Shown here one piece after another: positions 1-8,248 of a DNA stretch of 64,000 nucleotides (positions within the stretch are counted from its first letter, which is position 1; the number at the start of each line of letters is the position of its first letter). The position numbers and the translations under genes are program-made. The stretch lies in NCBI GenBank assembly GCA_027489355.1, contig JAIXZY010000016.1, positions 1 through 64,000 of the forward strand. Direction: 5' to 3'. Source of the DNA: Paracoccaceae bacterium (GTDB taxonomy: Bacteria > Pseudomonadota > Alphaproteobacteria > Rhodobacterales > Rhodobacteraceae). A model generated the notes under the pieces. That model was not told where the DNA came from and made no database searches. It saw only the letters and a list, made by a program, of their open reading frames with translations.

Positions 1-125
1 AGGTCGCGGGCTCGGACGACTTCGTGATGAAGATGCGCAACACGCTGGGACAGACGAAACTGACCCCCGGCCAGAAGATCAAGGTGGGCTGGCATCCCCA
101 GGATGCCCGCGCGCTGGACCCCTGA
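1..125 (+). CDS. ABC transporter ATP-binding protein, C-terminal end (polyamine type), 5' truncated by window
   Basis: The frame is open from the window edge to the TGA at 123-125, giving about 40 residues that end in GWHPQDARALDP. Such a tail is typical of the C-terminal TOBE-like regulatory domain of PotA-type ATPases of polyamine importers, in which residues of this kind sit next to the substrate-independent accessory barrel. The nucleotide-binding motifs lie outside the window. The gene is followed on the same strand by a binding protein and two permeases, so it is read as the ATPase of that importer. The assignment rests mainly on context and this short tail. Confidence 0.7.
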   Translation, partial: VAGSDDFVMKMRNTLGQTKLTPGQKIKVGWHPQDARALDP

Positions 126-203
126 TGCCGTGCGGGGGGCGCGCAGGTCCCCCGGTCGGAAAGACCAACAAGACTGACGTTCAACCTAGGGAGCTTGCGA
201 ATA

Positions 204-1277
204 ATGAAGAAGACCCTCATCCTCACGACCGCGCTGGTCGGCTTTGCCTCTGCGGCACATGCCGACCTGACGGTCATGTCCTGGGGTGGCGCCTATGGCG
301 CGGCCCAGACCGAAGCCCATGTAAAGCCCTGGTCGGCCGCCACCGGCAACCCGGCCGTGATGGTCGACGCCGACAACCCGGCCCAGCCGATCAAGGCGAT
401 GGTCGAGGCCGGCAACGTCACCGTTGACGTGGCCTCGCTGGAATATGCCGACGCCGTGCGCCTGTGCGACGAGGGCATCCTGGAACCGATCGACGCCTCG
501 ATGCTGTCGCCCGCTCCGGACGGGACCCCGGCCACCGAAGACTTCTTCGAAGGCGCGATCACCGAATGCGGCGTGTCGACCGACACCTGGGCGAACGTCT
601 ATGCCTATGACACCACCAAGTTCACCGGCGACAACGTTCCGAAAACCGCTGCCGACTTCTTCGACCTTGAGAAGTTCCCCGGCAAGCGCGGCCTGCGCAA
701 GGGCGCCAAGGCTGTGCTCGAGTTCGCGCTGATGGCCGACGGCGTGGCCCCGGCCGACGTCTACGCCACGCTCAGCACCCCGGAGGGCGTCGACCGCGCC
801 TTCGCCAAGCTCGACACCATCAAGTCGGAAGTCGTCTGGTGGGAAGCCGGTGCCCAGGCGCCGCAGCTTCTGGCTGACGGCGAAGTCGCGATGACCACCG
901 CCTACAACGGCCGGATATTCGGCGCCGCCATCGACGAGGGCAAGCCCTTCCAGATCGTCTGGGACGGCCAGCTTTACGAGAACGAACTGTATGTCGTTCC
1001 GAAGGGCGCGCCGAACAAGGACCAGGCGATGGACTTCATCAAGTTCGCCACCTCGACCGAGGGCCTGCGCGCCCAGGCCCAGCACATCTCCTACGGCCCG
1101 CCGCGCACCTCGGCCAACAAGGAGACGCTGCTCTACAAGGACGGCAAGACCGAGATGGGTCCGCACCTGCCGACCAACCCGGAAAACATGAAGAACTCGC
1201 TTCTGACCTCGTCCGACTTCTGGGTCGACCACGACTCGGAACTGAACGAGCGCTTCCAGGCCTGGCTGTCGCAGTAA
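204..1277 (+). CDS. ABC transporter substrate-binding protein, spermidine/putrescine type
   Basis: A periplasmic solute-binding protein of about 357 residues. It begins with a Sec signal peptide (positively charged MKKT, hydrophobic stretch, AHA cleavage site near residue 20). The mature start, DLTVMSWGG, is the usual first strand of PotD-like proteins, and it continues with the AQ/TEA and ASLEYADA segments seen in the family. An in-frame TTG lies at 195, but the Shine-Dalgarno AGGGAG at 188-193 is too close to it; the ATG at 204 has about 10 bases of spacing and is preferred. It lies between the ATPase tail and two permeases. The substrate (putrescine, spermidine or a related amine) cannot be read from sequence. 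Confidence 0.87.
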   Translation: MKKTLILTTALVGFASAAHADLTVMSWGGAYGAAQTEAHVKPWSAATGNPAVMVDADNPAQPIKAMVEAGNVTVDVASLEYADAVRLCDEGILEPIDASMLSPAPDGTPATEDFFEGAITECGVSTDTWANVYAYDTTKFTGDNVPKTAADFFDLEKFPGKRGLRKGAKAVLEFALMADGVAPADVYATLSTPEGVDRAFAKLDTIKSEVVWWEAGAQAPQLLADGEVAMTTAYNGRIFGAAIDEGKPFQIVWDGQLYENELYVVPKGAPNKDQAMDFIKFATSTEGLRAQAQHISYGPPRTSANKETLLYKDGKTEMGPHLPTNPENMKNSLLTSSDFWVDHDSELNERFQAWLSQ

Positions 1278-1287
1278 TCCGACCTTC

Positions 1288-1318
1288 CGGGCGCGGGGGA
1301 CCCCCTCGCGCCCGTTTT
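1288..1318 (+). terminator. Hairpin with T-tract between binding-protein and permease genes
   Basis: CGGGCGCG at 1288-1295 pairs perfectly with CGCGCCCG at 1307-1314 and is followed by TTTT at 1315-1318. The apex contains a further GGGG/CCCC pairing possibility. It starts 10 bases after the binding-protein stop and 19 bases before the permease start. It could end part of the transcription, or protect the upstream message, so that binding protein is made in excess over permease, as is common in ABC operons. Confidence 0.7.
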
Positions 1319-1336
1319 CCATCTGACGAGGCGAGC

Positions 1337-2590
1337 ATGGCCGAAGCCGCGACCCCACTTCTTACCACCGCCGATGGCCGTCCGCTGAAGGCGGCTCTGG
1401 CCGCCGCGCAGTCGCGCGCCAAGCGCCGGGCCTTCATGCTGGTACTGCCGCTGCTTTTCTTCGTGCTGGTCACCTTCCTTGTCCCGATCGGCTACATGCT
1501 GAAGCGGTCGGTCGAACATGACGGTTTCGCCGTCGCGGCCCCGGCGCTGGACGTCTGGTTCACCGAGAACTCGGGCTTCGACCCCGCCAACCCGCCGGAA
1601 GAGGCCTATGCTGCCCTGGCGCAGGACCTCGCGCGGATGCAGACCGAAAAGACCACCGGCCTTGCCGGCACCCGGATCAACTACACCGTGCCGGGCACCG
1701 TGTCGCTTTTCAAGAAAGGCGCACGCGAGGCCAAGGACCTGGTCCCCCCCTACAAGGAGGCGCTGATCGCGCTGGACCCTGACTGGGCCAAGCCGGCGCT
1801 GTGGCGCGGGATGGCAGCGGCCAGCCACGTCTACACCACCGAATTCTACAAGGTCGCCTCGGACATGAAGCTGACCGACGATGGCTGGGCGCGCGGCGGA
1901 GAGAAGGACCGGATCTACCTCTACCTCTTTGCCAAGACCTTCTTCATCTCGGGACTGATCACGGTGCTCTGCCTGCTGCTGGCCTTCCCGATCGCGCATC
2001 TGCTTGCAACGCTGCCGATGGCCAAGTCCTCGCTGCTGATGATCCTGGTGCTCTTGCCGTTCTGGACCTCGCTTCTGGTCCGCACCACGGCCTGGATCGC
2101 GCTTCTGCAGGAACAGGGGATCGTCAACGACGCCCTGGTGGGCCTGGGGCTGATCAGCGACGAGAACCGGCTGACCATGATGTACAACATGACAGGCACC
2201 ATCGTCGCCATGACGCATGTGTTGCTTCCGTTCATGGTCCTGCCGCTCTATTCGGTCATGCGGGTGATCCCGCCCAGCTATGCCCGTGCGGCGCGTTCCC
2301 TGGGGGCGACCAGCTGGACCACCTTCCGCCGGGTCTACCTGCCGCAGACCCTGCCGGGGATCGCCGCGGGCTCGCTGCTCGTCTTCATCCTGGCGGTCGG
2401 CTACTACATCACCCCGGCGCTGGTCGGCGGCGCGGACGGGCAGCTGATTAGTAACCTCATCAGCTTCCACATGTCCAAGTCCAACTGGTCGCTGGCCGCC
2501 GCCATCGCAGGGATGCTGCTGGTGTCGATCCTGCTCTTGTACTGGCTCTACGACCGGCTGATCGGCATCGACCGGCTGAAGCTGGGTTAA
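1337..2590 (+). CDS. ABC transporter permease, PotB-like, with large periplasmic insertion
   Basis: An inner-membrane permease of about 417 residues. The first membrane segment is near residues 33-56 (FMLVLPLLFFVLVTFLVPIG). A soluble, probably periplasmic stretch of about 135 residues follows before the remaining membrane segments begin near residue 200. The cytoplasmic EAA loop that contacts the ATPase is visible (RAARSLGATSWTTFRRVYLPQTLPGI). Ordinary PotB proteins are about 280-300 residues, so the long loop between helices 1 and 2 is the main peculiarity; it is also known from some other alphaproteobacterial polyamine-type permeases. It is the second gene of the importer and lies 10 bases before its partner permease. 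Confidence 0.87.
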   Translation: MAEAATPLLTTADGRPLKAALAAAQSRAKRRAFMLVLPLLFFVLVTFLVPIGYMLKRSVEHDGFAVAAPALDVWFTENSGFDPANPPEEAYAALAQDLARMQTEKTTGLAGTRINYTVPGTVSLFKKGAREAKDLVPPYKEALIALDPDWAKPALWRGMAAASHVYTTEFYKVASDMKLTDDGWARGGEKDRIYLYLFAKTFFISGLITVLCLLLAFPIAHLLATLPMAKSSLLMILVLLPFWTSLLVRTTAWIALLQEQGIVNDALVGLGLISDENRLTMMYNMTGTIVAMTHVLLPFMVLPLYSVMRVIPPSYARAARSLGATSWTTFRRVYLPQTLPGIAAGSLLVFILAVGYYITPALVGGADGQLISNLISFHMSKSNWSLAAAIAGMLLVSILLLYWLYDRLIGIDRLKLG

Positions 2591-2600
2591 GGAGGATATC

Positions 2601-3572
2601 ATGGCGCTTCCCATCTATGCCTCACCGCTCGAACGGATCTGGCACTACACCTATCTGGTGATCTGCGGACTGGTGTTCCTGTTCCTGATCGCGCCGATCC
2701 TGATCGTGATCCCGCTGTCGTTCAACGCCGAGCCCTATTTCACCTTCACCGAGAAGATGCTCGCGCTGGACCCCGCAGGCTGGTCGATGCGCTGGTATGA
2801 TGCGCTGCTGACGCTTGGGCATCCCAGCCCCGATACGGTCCGCGACGGCAGCTGGTGGGCCGCTGCGTGGGAGCGGTCAACCTGGGTGCAGGCGGCCAAG
2901 AACTCGTTCTGGGTCGGGCTCTGGGCGACGATCCTGGCGACCACGCTGGGCACCATCGCGGCGCTGGGTCTGTCCCGGCCGGAAATGCCCTATCGCCGGC
3001 TGATCATGGCGCTGCTCATCAGCCCGATGATCGTGCCGATCATCATCATCGCCGTGGGGATGAGCTTCTTCTTCGCCAAGGCCTGCGTCGCGCCGGACAG
3101 CGCGATGGGGGCGATCTTCGGCTTCTTCCTGTCGGAAAAGGGCTGCCTTGCGAACTCGCACCTGGGCGTGATCGTGGCCCACGCGGTGCTGGGTATCCCC
3201 TTCGTCATCATCACCGTGACCGCGACGCTGTCGGGCTTCGACCAGTCGCTGATCCGCGCGGCGCATTCGCTGGGGGCCAGCCCGCGGACGACCTTCTTCA
3301 AGGTCATCATGCCGCTGATCCTGCCCGGCATCATCTCGGGCGCGCTGTTTGCCTTCGTGACGTCCTTCGACGAGGTGGTGGCGGTCCTCTTTATCGCCGG
3401 TCCCGATCAGCAGACCATCCCGCGGCAGATGTTCAACGGCATCCGCGAGGCGATCTCTCCCGCAATTCTGGCCGTGGCGACGATCCTCGTGGTGATCTCG
3501 GTCCTCCTTCTGACCACGGTCGAGCTGCTGCGACGCCGATCGGACCGGTTGCGGGGCGTGACGGGGCGCTGA
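2601..3572 (+). CDS. ABC transporter permease, PotC-like
   Basis: The second inner-membrane permease of the importer, about 323 residues. It begins with a hydrophobic helix (YLVICGLVFLFLIAPILIVIPLSF) typical of PotC. The EAA coupling loop reads IRAAHSLGASPRTTFFKVIMPLILPGI, and the helices that follow (FAFVTSFDEVVAVLFI) match the family. A strong Shine-Dalgarno (AAGGAGG at 2589-2595) lies just upstream of the ATG, overlapping the end of the preceding permease gene. The insert around residues 55-110 is somewhat longer than in enteric PotC. With its neighbours it would form the heteromeric channel for a polyamine-like substrate. Confidence 0.87.
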   Translation: MALPIYASPLERIWHYTYLVICGLVFLFLIAPILIVIPLSFNAEPYFTFTEKMLALDPAGWSMRWYDALLTLGHPSPDTVRDGSWWAAAWERSTWVQAAKNSFWVGLWATILATTLGTIAALGLSRPEMPYRRLIMALLISPMIVPIIIIAVGMSFFFAKACVAPDSAMGAIFGFFLSEKGCLANSHLGVIVAHAVLGIPFVIITVTATLSGFDQSLIRAAHSLGASPRTTFFKVIMPLILPGIISGALFAFVTSFDEVVAVLFIAGPDQQTIPRQMFNGIREAISPAILAVATILVVISVLLLTTVELLRRRSDRLRGVTGR

Positions 3573-3580
3573 CGCGCCCC
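3563..3580 (+). terminator. Hairpin overlapping the end of the first importer operon
   Basis: GGGGCGC at 3563-3569 and GCGCCCC at 3574-3580 form a perfect 7-bp stem with loop TGAC, so the stop codon of the permease lies in the hairpin. No clear T-tract follows. It could end the importer transcript or protect its 3' end. Confidence 0.4.
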
Positions 3581-3697
3581 GCCGTCCGTGGCGCGGTCAG
3601 CGGACGCCGGTCTGCGCAGGCATTAAGAAAGCCCTAACGTCCGCGGGCAAGTGTCTGATTCCAAAGGGATCTCTGCTTTTGCCCACCGTGGACAGGA

Positions 3698-4636
3698 TCA
3701 CGGCAGAAGGTGCAGCCAGCCCCAGGCCGTCCCAAGCGAGACGGCGGTCGCCACCAGCACGGATGAGGCATTGACCCGCTTGCCCACCCCGTAAAGGTGG
3801 GCGAACATGTAGGCGTTGACCCCGGGGGCCATCGCCGCCGTGACGACCGCCGACCGCAGGGCCGGGGTGTCCAGCCCGAAGACCTGCGTGCCCAGAAGCC
3901 AGGTCACTCCGGGGTGCAGGAGAAGCGAGGCCGCCGTCACCATCAGGACGGGTCCGATGTCGCCCTCGATCCGGTAGCGGACCAGGACGCCTCCCAGCCC
4001 GAACAGCGCCACCGGGATCGCCGCCCGCGCGACCATGTCGATCCCGGACCAGAAGAAGCCGGGCAGCGGGTTCCCGGCGAGGTTGACTGCGAAGCCCAGA
4101 AGGATCCCGATCACCAGCGACTGCGACAGGATCGCCCGTCCGATCTGCCGCAGCAGCGCCGGACCGGACAGCCCGTGCCCCCGGCTGCGCGCCCATTCCA
4201 TCAACGCGATCCCGAAGCCGTAGAGCATGGGGGCGTGCAGGGAGATGATGGCATAGTTGCCCTGCAAGGCCTCGGTCCCGTAGGCGCGCTCGGTGATGGC
4301 AAGGCCGAGGAGAAGCGAGTTCGAGAAGAGCCCCGCGAAGCCGATGGCGACGGCGTCGGGCATGGCGCGGTCGAAGATCAGCATCGCCCCAAGGAAGCAG
4401 GCGAAGAACCCGGCGAAGGCGCCGGCGTAGAAGCTGACCATCAGGCCCGGATCGTAGGCGGCGGAGAGGTCCAGCTGCGCAATCGAGCGGAAGAGAAGGC
4501 AGGGCACCGCGAAGTTCTGGGCAAAGCGCATGAGGCCGTCGACAGCGGCTTCCGCCAGAAGGTTTGCCCGCACCGCCGCGTAGCCGAAGCCGATGACCAG
4601 GAAGACCGGAAGGATGACGTCGAGAAGCGCGCTCAT
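3698..4636 (-). CDS. AEC family transporter (auxin-efflux-carrier-like permease)
   Basis: An inner-membrane protein of 312 residues with about ten hydrophobic segments in the two-times-five arrangement of the AEC family. It starts MSALLDVILPVFLVIGFGYA, a typical first helix. Other family-like stretches are the Asn/Pro-containing FAQNFAVPCLLFRS and the C-terminal MAPGVNAYMFAHLYGVG. Bacterial members move malate, malonate or other small acids, but the substrate cannot be read here. It is convergent with the upstream importer and is followed, after a short repeat, by the MBL-tatD-holB block on the same strand. Confidence 0.85.
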   Translation of the reverse strand: MSALLDVILPVFLVIGFGYAAVRANLLAEAAVDGLMRFAQNFAVPCLLFRSIAQLDLSAAYDPGLMVSFYAGAFAGFFACFLGAMLIFDRAMPDAVAIGFAGLFSNSLLLGLAITERAYGTEALQGNYAIISLHAPMLYGFGIALMEWARSRGHGLSGPALLRQIGRAILSQSLVIGILLGFAVNLAGNPLPGFFWSGIDMVARAAIPVALFGLGGVLVRYRIEGDIGPVLMVTAASLLLHPGVTWLLGTQVFGLDTPALRSAVVTAAMAPGVNAYMFAHLYGVGKRVNASSVLVATAVSLGTAWGWLHLLP

Positions 4637-4650
4637 GGCAGGCCGCGGAC

Positions 4651-4700
4651 CGGGGGTTTCACACCCCCGGACCCCCGTGGGATATTTGTGCCAGTATGAA
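4651..4700. repeat. Dispersed GC-rich hairpin repeat, copy 1
   Basis: GGGGGT (4652-4657) pairs with ACCCCC (4663-4668) and is followed by the tail GGACCCCCGTGGGATATTTG. The same architecture, hairpin then GGACCCCC and TATTTGT, recurs at 7727-7780. Repeats of this form are familiar between genes in Rhodobacteraceae genomes. Here it separates the AEC transporter from the MBL hydrolase gene and may act as a terminator or mRNA-stabilising element. Confidence 0.6.
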
Positions 4701-4709
4701 GCCCCGGGG

Positions 4710-5516
4710 TCAGGGCTGGTTGTCGTAGGTGATGGTCATGCCGTCATAGGCCGGGGTGACGTGGGGCGGAAGCTCGGCCTTGAGGACTTCGTAGTCGAGG
4801 TCGATGTGCATGTTGGTGATCACTGCGCGGGAGGGTTTGGCGCGGGCGATCCAGCTGAGCGTCAGGTCGAGGTGGGCGTGGGTCGGGTGCGGCTTGCGGC
4901 GGAGCGCATCGACGATCCAGCAGTCGAGACCGTCCAGCACAGGCCAGCTTTCCGCGGGGATGTCCACCGCGTCGGGCAGGTAGGCCAGCGGGCCGATCCG
5001 GAAGCCGAGCGTGTCCATGCTGCCGTGGTCGGCCCGGAAGGGGGTCAGGAGGACGGGGCCTCCGGCGCCCTGGACCTTGACGGGGCCGTCGATGGTGTGA
5101 AGGTCGAGGATCGGCGGGTAGGGAGAGCCCTCGGGCTGGACGAAGGCATAGCCGAACCGCGAGAGGAGCGCCTCTTGCGTCGGGCCGTCGGCCCAGACGG
5201 GCAGGCGCTGGCGCTGGTTGAAGACCACCTGCCGGAGATCGTCGATGCCGTGCATGTGGTCGGCGTGGCTGTGGGTGTAGACCACGCCATCCAGCGTGCC
5301 GATGCCCGCGTCGAGCAGCTGATCGCGCATGTCGGGCGAGGTGTCGATCAGGACGCGGGTCACGCCGTCGGCCGTCTCGCGGGTGACAAGCATCGAGCAG
5401 CGGCGGCGGCGGTTCTTCGGGTTCGAGGGATCGCAGTCGCCCCAGATCCCGCCCAGCCGGGGGACGCCACCGGAGGAGCCGCAGCCAAGGACGGTGAAAG
5501 TGAGCGTCGCCATCAT
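4710..5516 (-). CDS. MBL-fold metallo-hydrolase (PhnP-like)
   Basis: A soluble hydrolase of 268 residues with a metallo-beta-lactamase fold. The N terminus has the strand and loop TFTVLGCGSSGGVPR typical of PhnP-like phosphodiesterases. The metal-binding signature HSHADHMHGIDDLR follows, with later ligands likely in the RADHGS and TNMHIDLDY segments. PhnP cleaves cyclic ribose phosphates, but in Rhodobacterales this gene normally travels with tatD and holB and its substrate is not established. Its start overlaps the tatD stop (ATGATGA at 5511-5516), so the two are probably translationally coupled. Confidence 0.85.
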   Translation of the reverse strand: MMATLTFTVLGCGSSGGVPRLGGIWGDCDPSNPKNRRRRCSMLVTRETADGVTRVLIDTSPDMRDQLLDAGIGTLDGVVYTHSHADHMHGIDDLRQVVFNQRQRLPVWADGPTQEALLSRFGYAFVQPEGSPYPPILDLHTIDGPVKVQGAGGPVLLTPFRADHGSMDTLGFRIGPLAYLPDAVDIPAESWPVLDGLDCWIVDALRRKPHPTHAHLDLTLSWIARAKPSRAVITNMHIDLDYEVLKAELPPHVTPAYDGMTITYDNQP

Positions 5517-6319
5517 GCGGCCCTTGCGTTGCGCGCGGCGCGGGGAAAGAGGCGGTCGAAGTTGGCCGTGGTCCGGGCAGCGAAGTCCTGCAGGCTAAGT
5601 CCGAAGACGGGGGCCAGAGCCTTCGCGGTATGGGCCACGTAGGCAGGTTCGTTGCGCTTGCCGCGGTAGGGCGGGGGCGCAAGGTAGGGGCTGTCGGTTT
5701 CCAGGATCAGCCGGTCAAGCGGCGCGCGCGCGAAGATGTCGCGCAAGTCTCCGCTTTTCGGGAAGGCCGCGATGCCGGAAATCGAGAGGGTGAAGCCCAT
5801 TTCCAGCGCGGCCTCGGCAAGGCGCGGGCCGGAGGAGAAGCAGTGCATGACACAGCTGTAGGGCTTCTGTTTCATGCCTTCGGCCAGGATATTCTCCATA
5901 TCGGCATCCGCATCGCGGGAGTGGATGATGAGCGGCAGCCCGGTTTCCTGCGCGGCCTTGATATGGAGGCGAAGGCTGGTCTGCTGGATGGCCTTCGAGT
6001 CCGCCGTGTAATGGTAGTCCAGCCCCGTCTCGCCGATACCGACAAACTTCGGGTGGCGGGCCAGCGTCACCAGGTCCTCTACGGTGACGAGGGGTTCTTC
6101 ATGGGCGCTCATCGGGTGGGTGCCGGCGGCGTAGAAGACTTCCTCATGCGACTCGGCCAGGGCGCGGACCCTGGGTTCGTTCTTCAGGCGTGTGCAGATC
6201 GTCACCATCCGGTTCACGCCGGCAGCCCTGGCACGGGCAAGGATGGCGTCGGTTTCCTGGATCAGGTCGGGGAAGTCGAGGTGACAGTGGCTGTCGACCA
6301 GGTCAAGTTCGGATGTCAT
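5513..6319 (-). CDS. tatD: TatD family metal-dependent hydrolase (DNase-like)
   Basis: A TIM-barrel metal-dependent hydrolase of 268 residues. It begins with the metal ligands in VDSHCHLDFP and has GETGLDYHY, the IIHSRDADAD strand, HCFSSG and the C-terminal LETDSPYLAPPPYRGKRNEPAYV. All are hallmark TatD/YcfH blocks. Family members are 3'-5' exonucleases implicated in DNA repair or turnover. Its length matches the family. It lies 6 bases after holB and overlaps the MBL gene by a few bases, forming a conserved alphaproteobacterial block. Confidence 0.93.
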   Translation of the reverse strand: MTSELDLVDSHCHLDFPDLIQETDAILARARAAGVNRMVTICTRLKNEPRVRALAESHEEVFYAAGTHPMSAHEEPLVTVEDLVTLARHPKFVGIGETGLDYHYTADSKAIQQTSLRLHIKAAQETGLPLIIHSRDADADMENILAEGMKQKPYSCVMHCFSSGPRLAEAALEMGFTLSISGIAAFPKSGDLRDIFARAPLDRLILETDSPYLAPPPYRGKRNEPAYVAHTAKALAPVFGLSLQDFAARTTANFDRLFPRAARNARAA

Positions 6320-6325
6320 GCGCGG

Positions 6326-7456
6326 CTACCTCAGGGCGAGGCTCCCCGCCGTCTCGTCGACCTTCAGCAGCATATCCATCAGAAGCGCGGCAGGGTCAAG
6401 GTTGACCGCCTTGCCCCGCCGCGCGCGGGCGGAAAGGTCGCCGGCAAGCTCGGCCCAGCCGCGGGCGGCCTGGGGGTTGGGGGCGAGGCGGGCGAGGAGC
6501 TGGGCCTCGTTCGGGGCGGCCTCGGGCGGGGTCTGCCCGGTCGCGCCGGCGCGGGCGAGGCGGGCGAGGAAGAGGTCGATCAGGGTGACGAGAAGGTCGA
6601 AGGTCTCGGCCGCGCCGCGGGCGCCGGCGAGGTCGGCCAGCGCCAGGGCCTGGGGGCGGTCGAGGCGGGGGAGGGTGGCGAAGAGGCGGGTGAGAGCGGT
6701 GTAGAGTTTGAGGCCGTCGAGGTTGGTCAGGCGAAAAGCCTCGCCCACCGAGCCGCCGGAGAGTTCGGCCAGGGCGGTGCGGTCCTCGGGGGCGATCTCG
6801 CCTCCGGCCTGGGTCAGGGCGTCGGCGAGGTCCTGCGCGGCGAGGGGCGTCAGGCGCAGCTCGCGGCAGCGGGAGCGGATGGTGGGGAGAAGCCGCGCAG
6901 GCTGGTGGGCGATGAGGAACAGGGTGACGTTCGGCGGGGGCTCTTCGAGGAGCTTCAGGAGCGCGTTGGCGGCGGCGGGGTTCATCTCGTCCACCGCGTC
7001 GATGATCGCGGTGCGGCGGCCGCCGTCGGCGGCGGTGAGGGCGAAGAAGGACTTCATCTTCCGCACCTCGTCGACCGAGATGACCTGAGAGAGGGCAGTC
7101 TCCTTGTCGTTCGGGCCGCGGCGGAGGAGGAAGTGGCGGGGTTCGGCCAGCTGCAGGAGGCGGCGGGCGACGGGGTGGGTGTCGGGGATTTCGAGGCTGC
7201 CGGGCGGGGGGGCCGCGAACATGCCGCCGTCATCCTCGGGCGTTGCCAGCAGGAACCGGGCGAGGCGCCAGGCGAGGGTGGCCTTGCCGACGCCCTTCGG
7301 GCCGGTCAGCATCCAGGCGTGGTGGAGGCGGCCGGAGGTGAAGGCGCGCAGGAATTCGGCCTCGGCCTGAGGGTGGCCGAAGAGGACCCGGGTTTCGCGC
7401 GGGTGGGGCGCGCCTTCGAGGCGGTCGGGTTCGGGCAGGGGGTCTTTCTCGGCCAT
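6326..7456 (-). CDS. holB: DNA polymerase III subunit delta'
   Basis: A clamp-loader subunit of 376 residues. The P-loop-like GPKGVGKATLAWRLA lies near residue 53 and Walker-B-like and sensor stretches follow. The block AANALLKLLEEPPPNVTLFLIAHQPARLLPTIRSRC carries the SRC motif diagnostic of clamp-loader AAA+ subunits. The canonical zinc-binding cysteines of some delta' proteins are absent, as usual in this lineage. It would load the beta clamp with tau and delta. In relatives it directly follows tmk; here about 1.25 kb holding a VOC gene separates the two. Confidence 0.93.
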   Translation of the reverse strand: MAEKDPLPEPDRLEGAPHPRETRVLFGHPQAEAEFLRAFTSGRLHHAWMLTGPKGVGKATLAWRLARFLLATPEDDGGMFAAPPPGSLEIPDTHPVARRLLQLAEPRHFLLRRGPNDKETALSQVISVDEVRKMKSFFALTAADGGRRTAIIDAVDEMNPAAANALLKLLEEPPPNVTLFLIAHQPARLLPTIRSRCRELRLTPLAAQDLADALTQAGGEIAPEDRTALAELSGGSVGEAFRLTNLDGLKLYTALTRLFATLPRLDRPQALALADLAGARGAAETFDLLVTLIDLFLARLARAGATGQTPPEAAPNEAQLLARLAPNPQAARGWAELAGDLSARARRGKAVNLDPAALLMDMLLKVDETAGSLALR

Positions 7457-7726
7457 GCGGGGGAGATTGCACGGGGTGGGGGGGAAGGGGAAGGGGATTC
7501 TTGCGGGCTGTCCACGGTGGACAGATCTGTGAATGCGTTTGTAATCAATGGTTTGTGCGCGGGCGTTCAGGAATTGGAAACCCGATGGTTAATGCGCATG
7601 GCGGGGAGATGTGCGGGTTCTGCCGCGATGGTCGGGCCTTGACGTCGACGCGGCTGCCGGACCGACTTGAGCGCCGGTCATACCGCGTTCGGATGCGGGC
7701 GGAGAGGGCGGGTTCCGGATGATACC

Positions 7727-7780
7727 CCGGGGGCGCTTCGCCCCCCGGACCCCCCGAGAGTATTTGTCGAAAAGAGCAAG
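7727..7780. repeat. Dispersed GC-rich hairpin repeat, copy 2
   Basis: GGGGGCG (7729-7735) pairs with CGCCCCC (7739-7745) around a CTT loop and is followed by GGACCCCCC and TATTTGTCGAAAAGAG. It matches copy 1 at 4651-4700 in layout. It occupies the 357-base gap between the holB start (7456) and the VOC gene. I see no gene in the rest of that gap; the start of holB probably has its own promoter there. Confidence 0.6.
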
Positions 7781-7828
7781 GACCGGGGGTAATGGAGGTC
7801 GAGGATTTGACCGGTGAGGGAGTTGGAC

Positions 7829-8248
7829 ATGGACGCGCGGATTTCGCTGATCACCCTGACGGTGGCCGACCTTGAGAGTTCGGTCGCCTTCTATCGGGAC
7901 GGGATGGGCTTGCCGACCGAGGGCATCGTCGGGCGGGAGTTCGAGCATGGGGCGGTTGCCTTCTTTCCGCTGCAGGGCGGTCTGTCGCTGGCGCTGTGGG
8001 CGCGGGCCGACCTGGCCTGGGATGCCGGGCTGACGCCGGCCCCGCCCAGCCCGACCGGCGTGGTGCTGGCGCATAACGTGCGGGCGCGGGTCGAGGTCGA
8101 CAGGGTGATGGAGGCCGCGCAGCGCGCCGGGGGGCGCGTGGTCAAACCGGCGGTCGAGACGTTCTATGGGGGCTATGCCGGCTACTTCCAGGACCCGGAC
8201 GGCCATCTCTGGGAAGTCGCCTTTAACCCGGAGATGTTGCCGGACTAG
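7829..8248 (+). CDS. VOC family protein (glyoxalase/bleomycin-resistance fold)
   Basis: A small cytoplasmic protein of about 139 residues with one vicinal-oxygen-chelate domain. The N-terminal ISLITLTVADLESSVAFYRDGMGL is the first beta-alpha module, and GYFQDPDGHLWEVAFNP is the typical closing strand that carries a metal-ligand glutamate. The ATG at 7829 is preferred over the in-frame GTG at 7814 because AGGGAG at 7817-7822 is well placed for it. Substrates of such lone VOC proteins vary (glyoxalase, dioxygenase, thiol transferase), so no function is given. It points against its neighbours and splits the usual tmk-holB pair. Confidence 0.85.
   Translation: MDARISLITLTVADLESSVAFYRDGMGLPTEGIVGREFEHGAVAFFPLQGGLSLALWARADLAWDAGLTPAPPSPTGVVLAHNVRARVEVDRVMEAAQRAGGRVVKPAVETFYGGYAGYFQDPDGHLWEVAFNPEMLPD

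Noticed and set aside
195-203. TTG at 195 as start of the first binding protein
   Set aside because: It is 1 base from the Shine-Dalgarno; the ATG at 204 is correctly spaced and begins a normal signal peptide.
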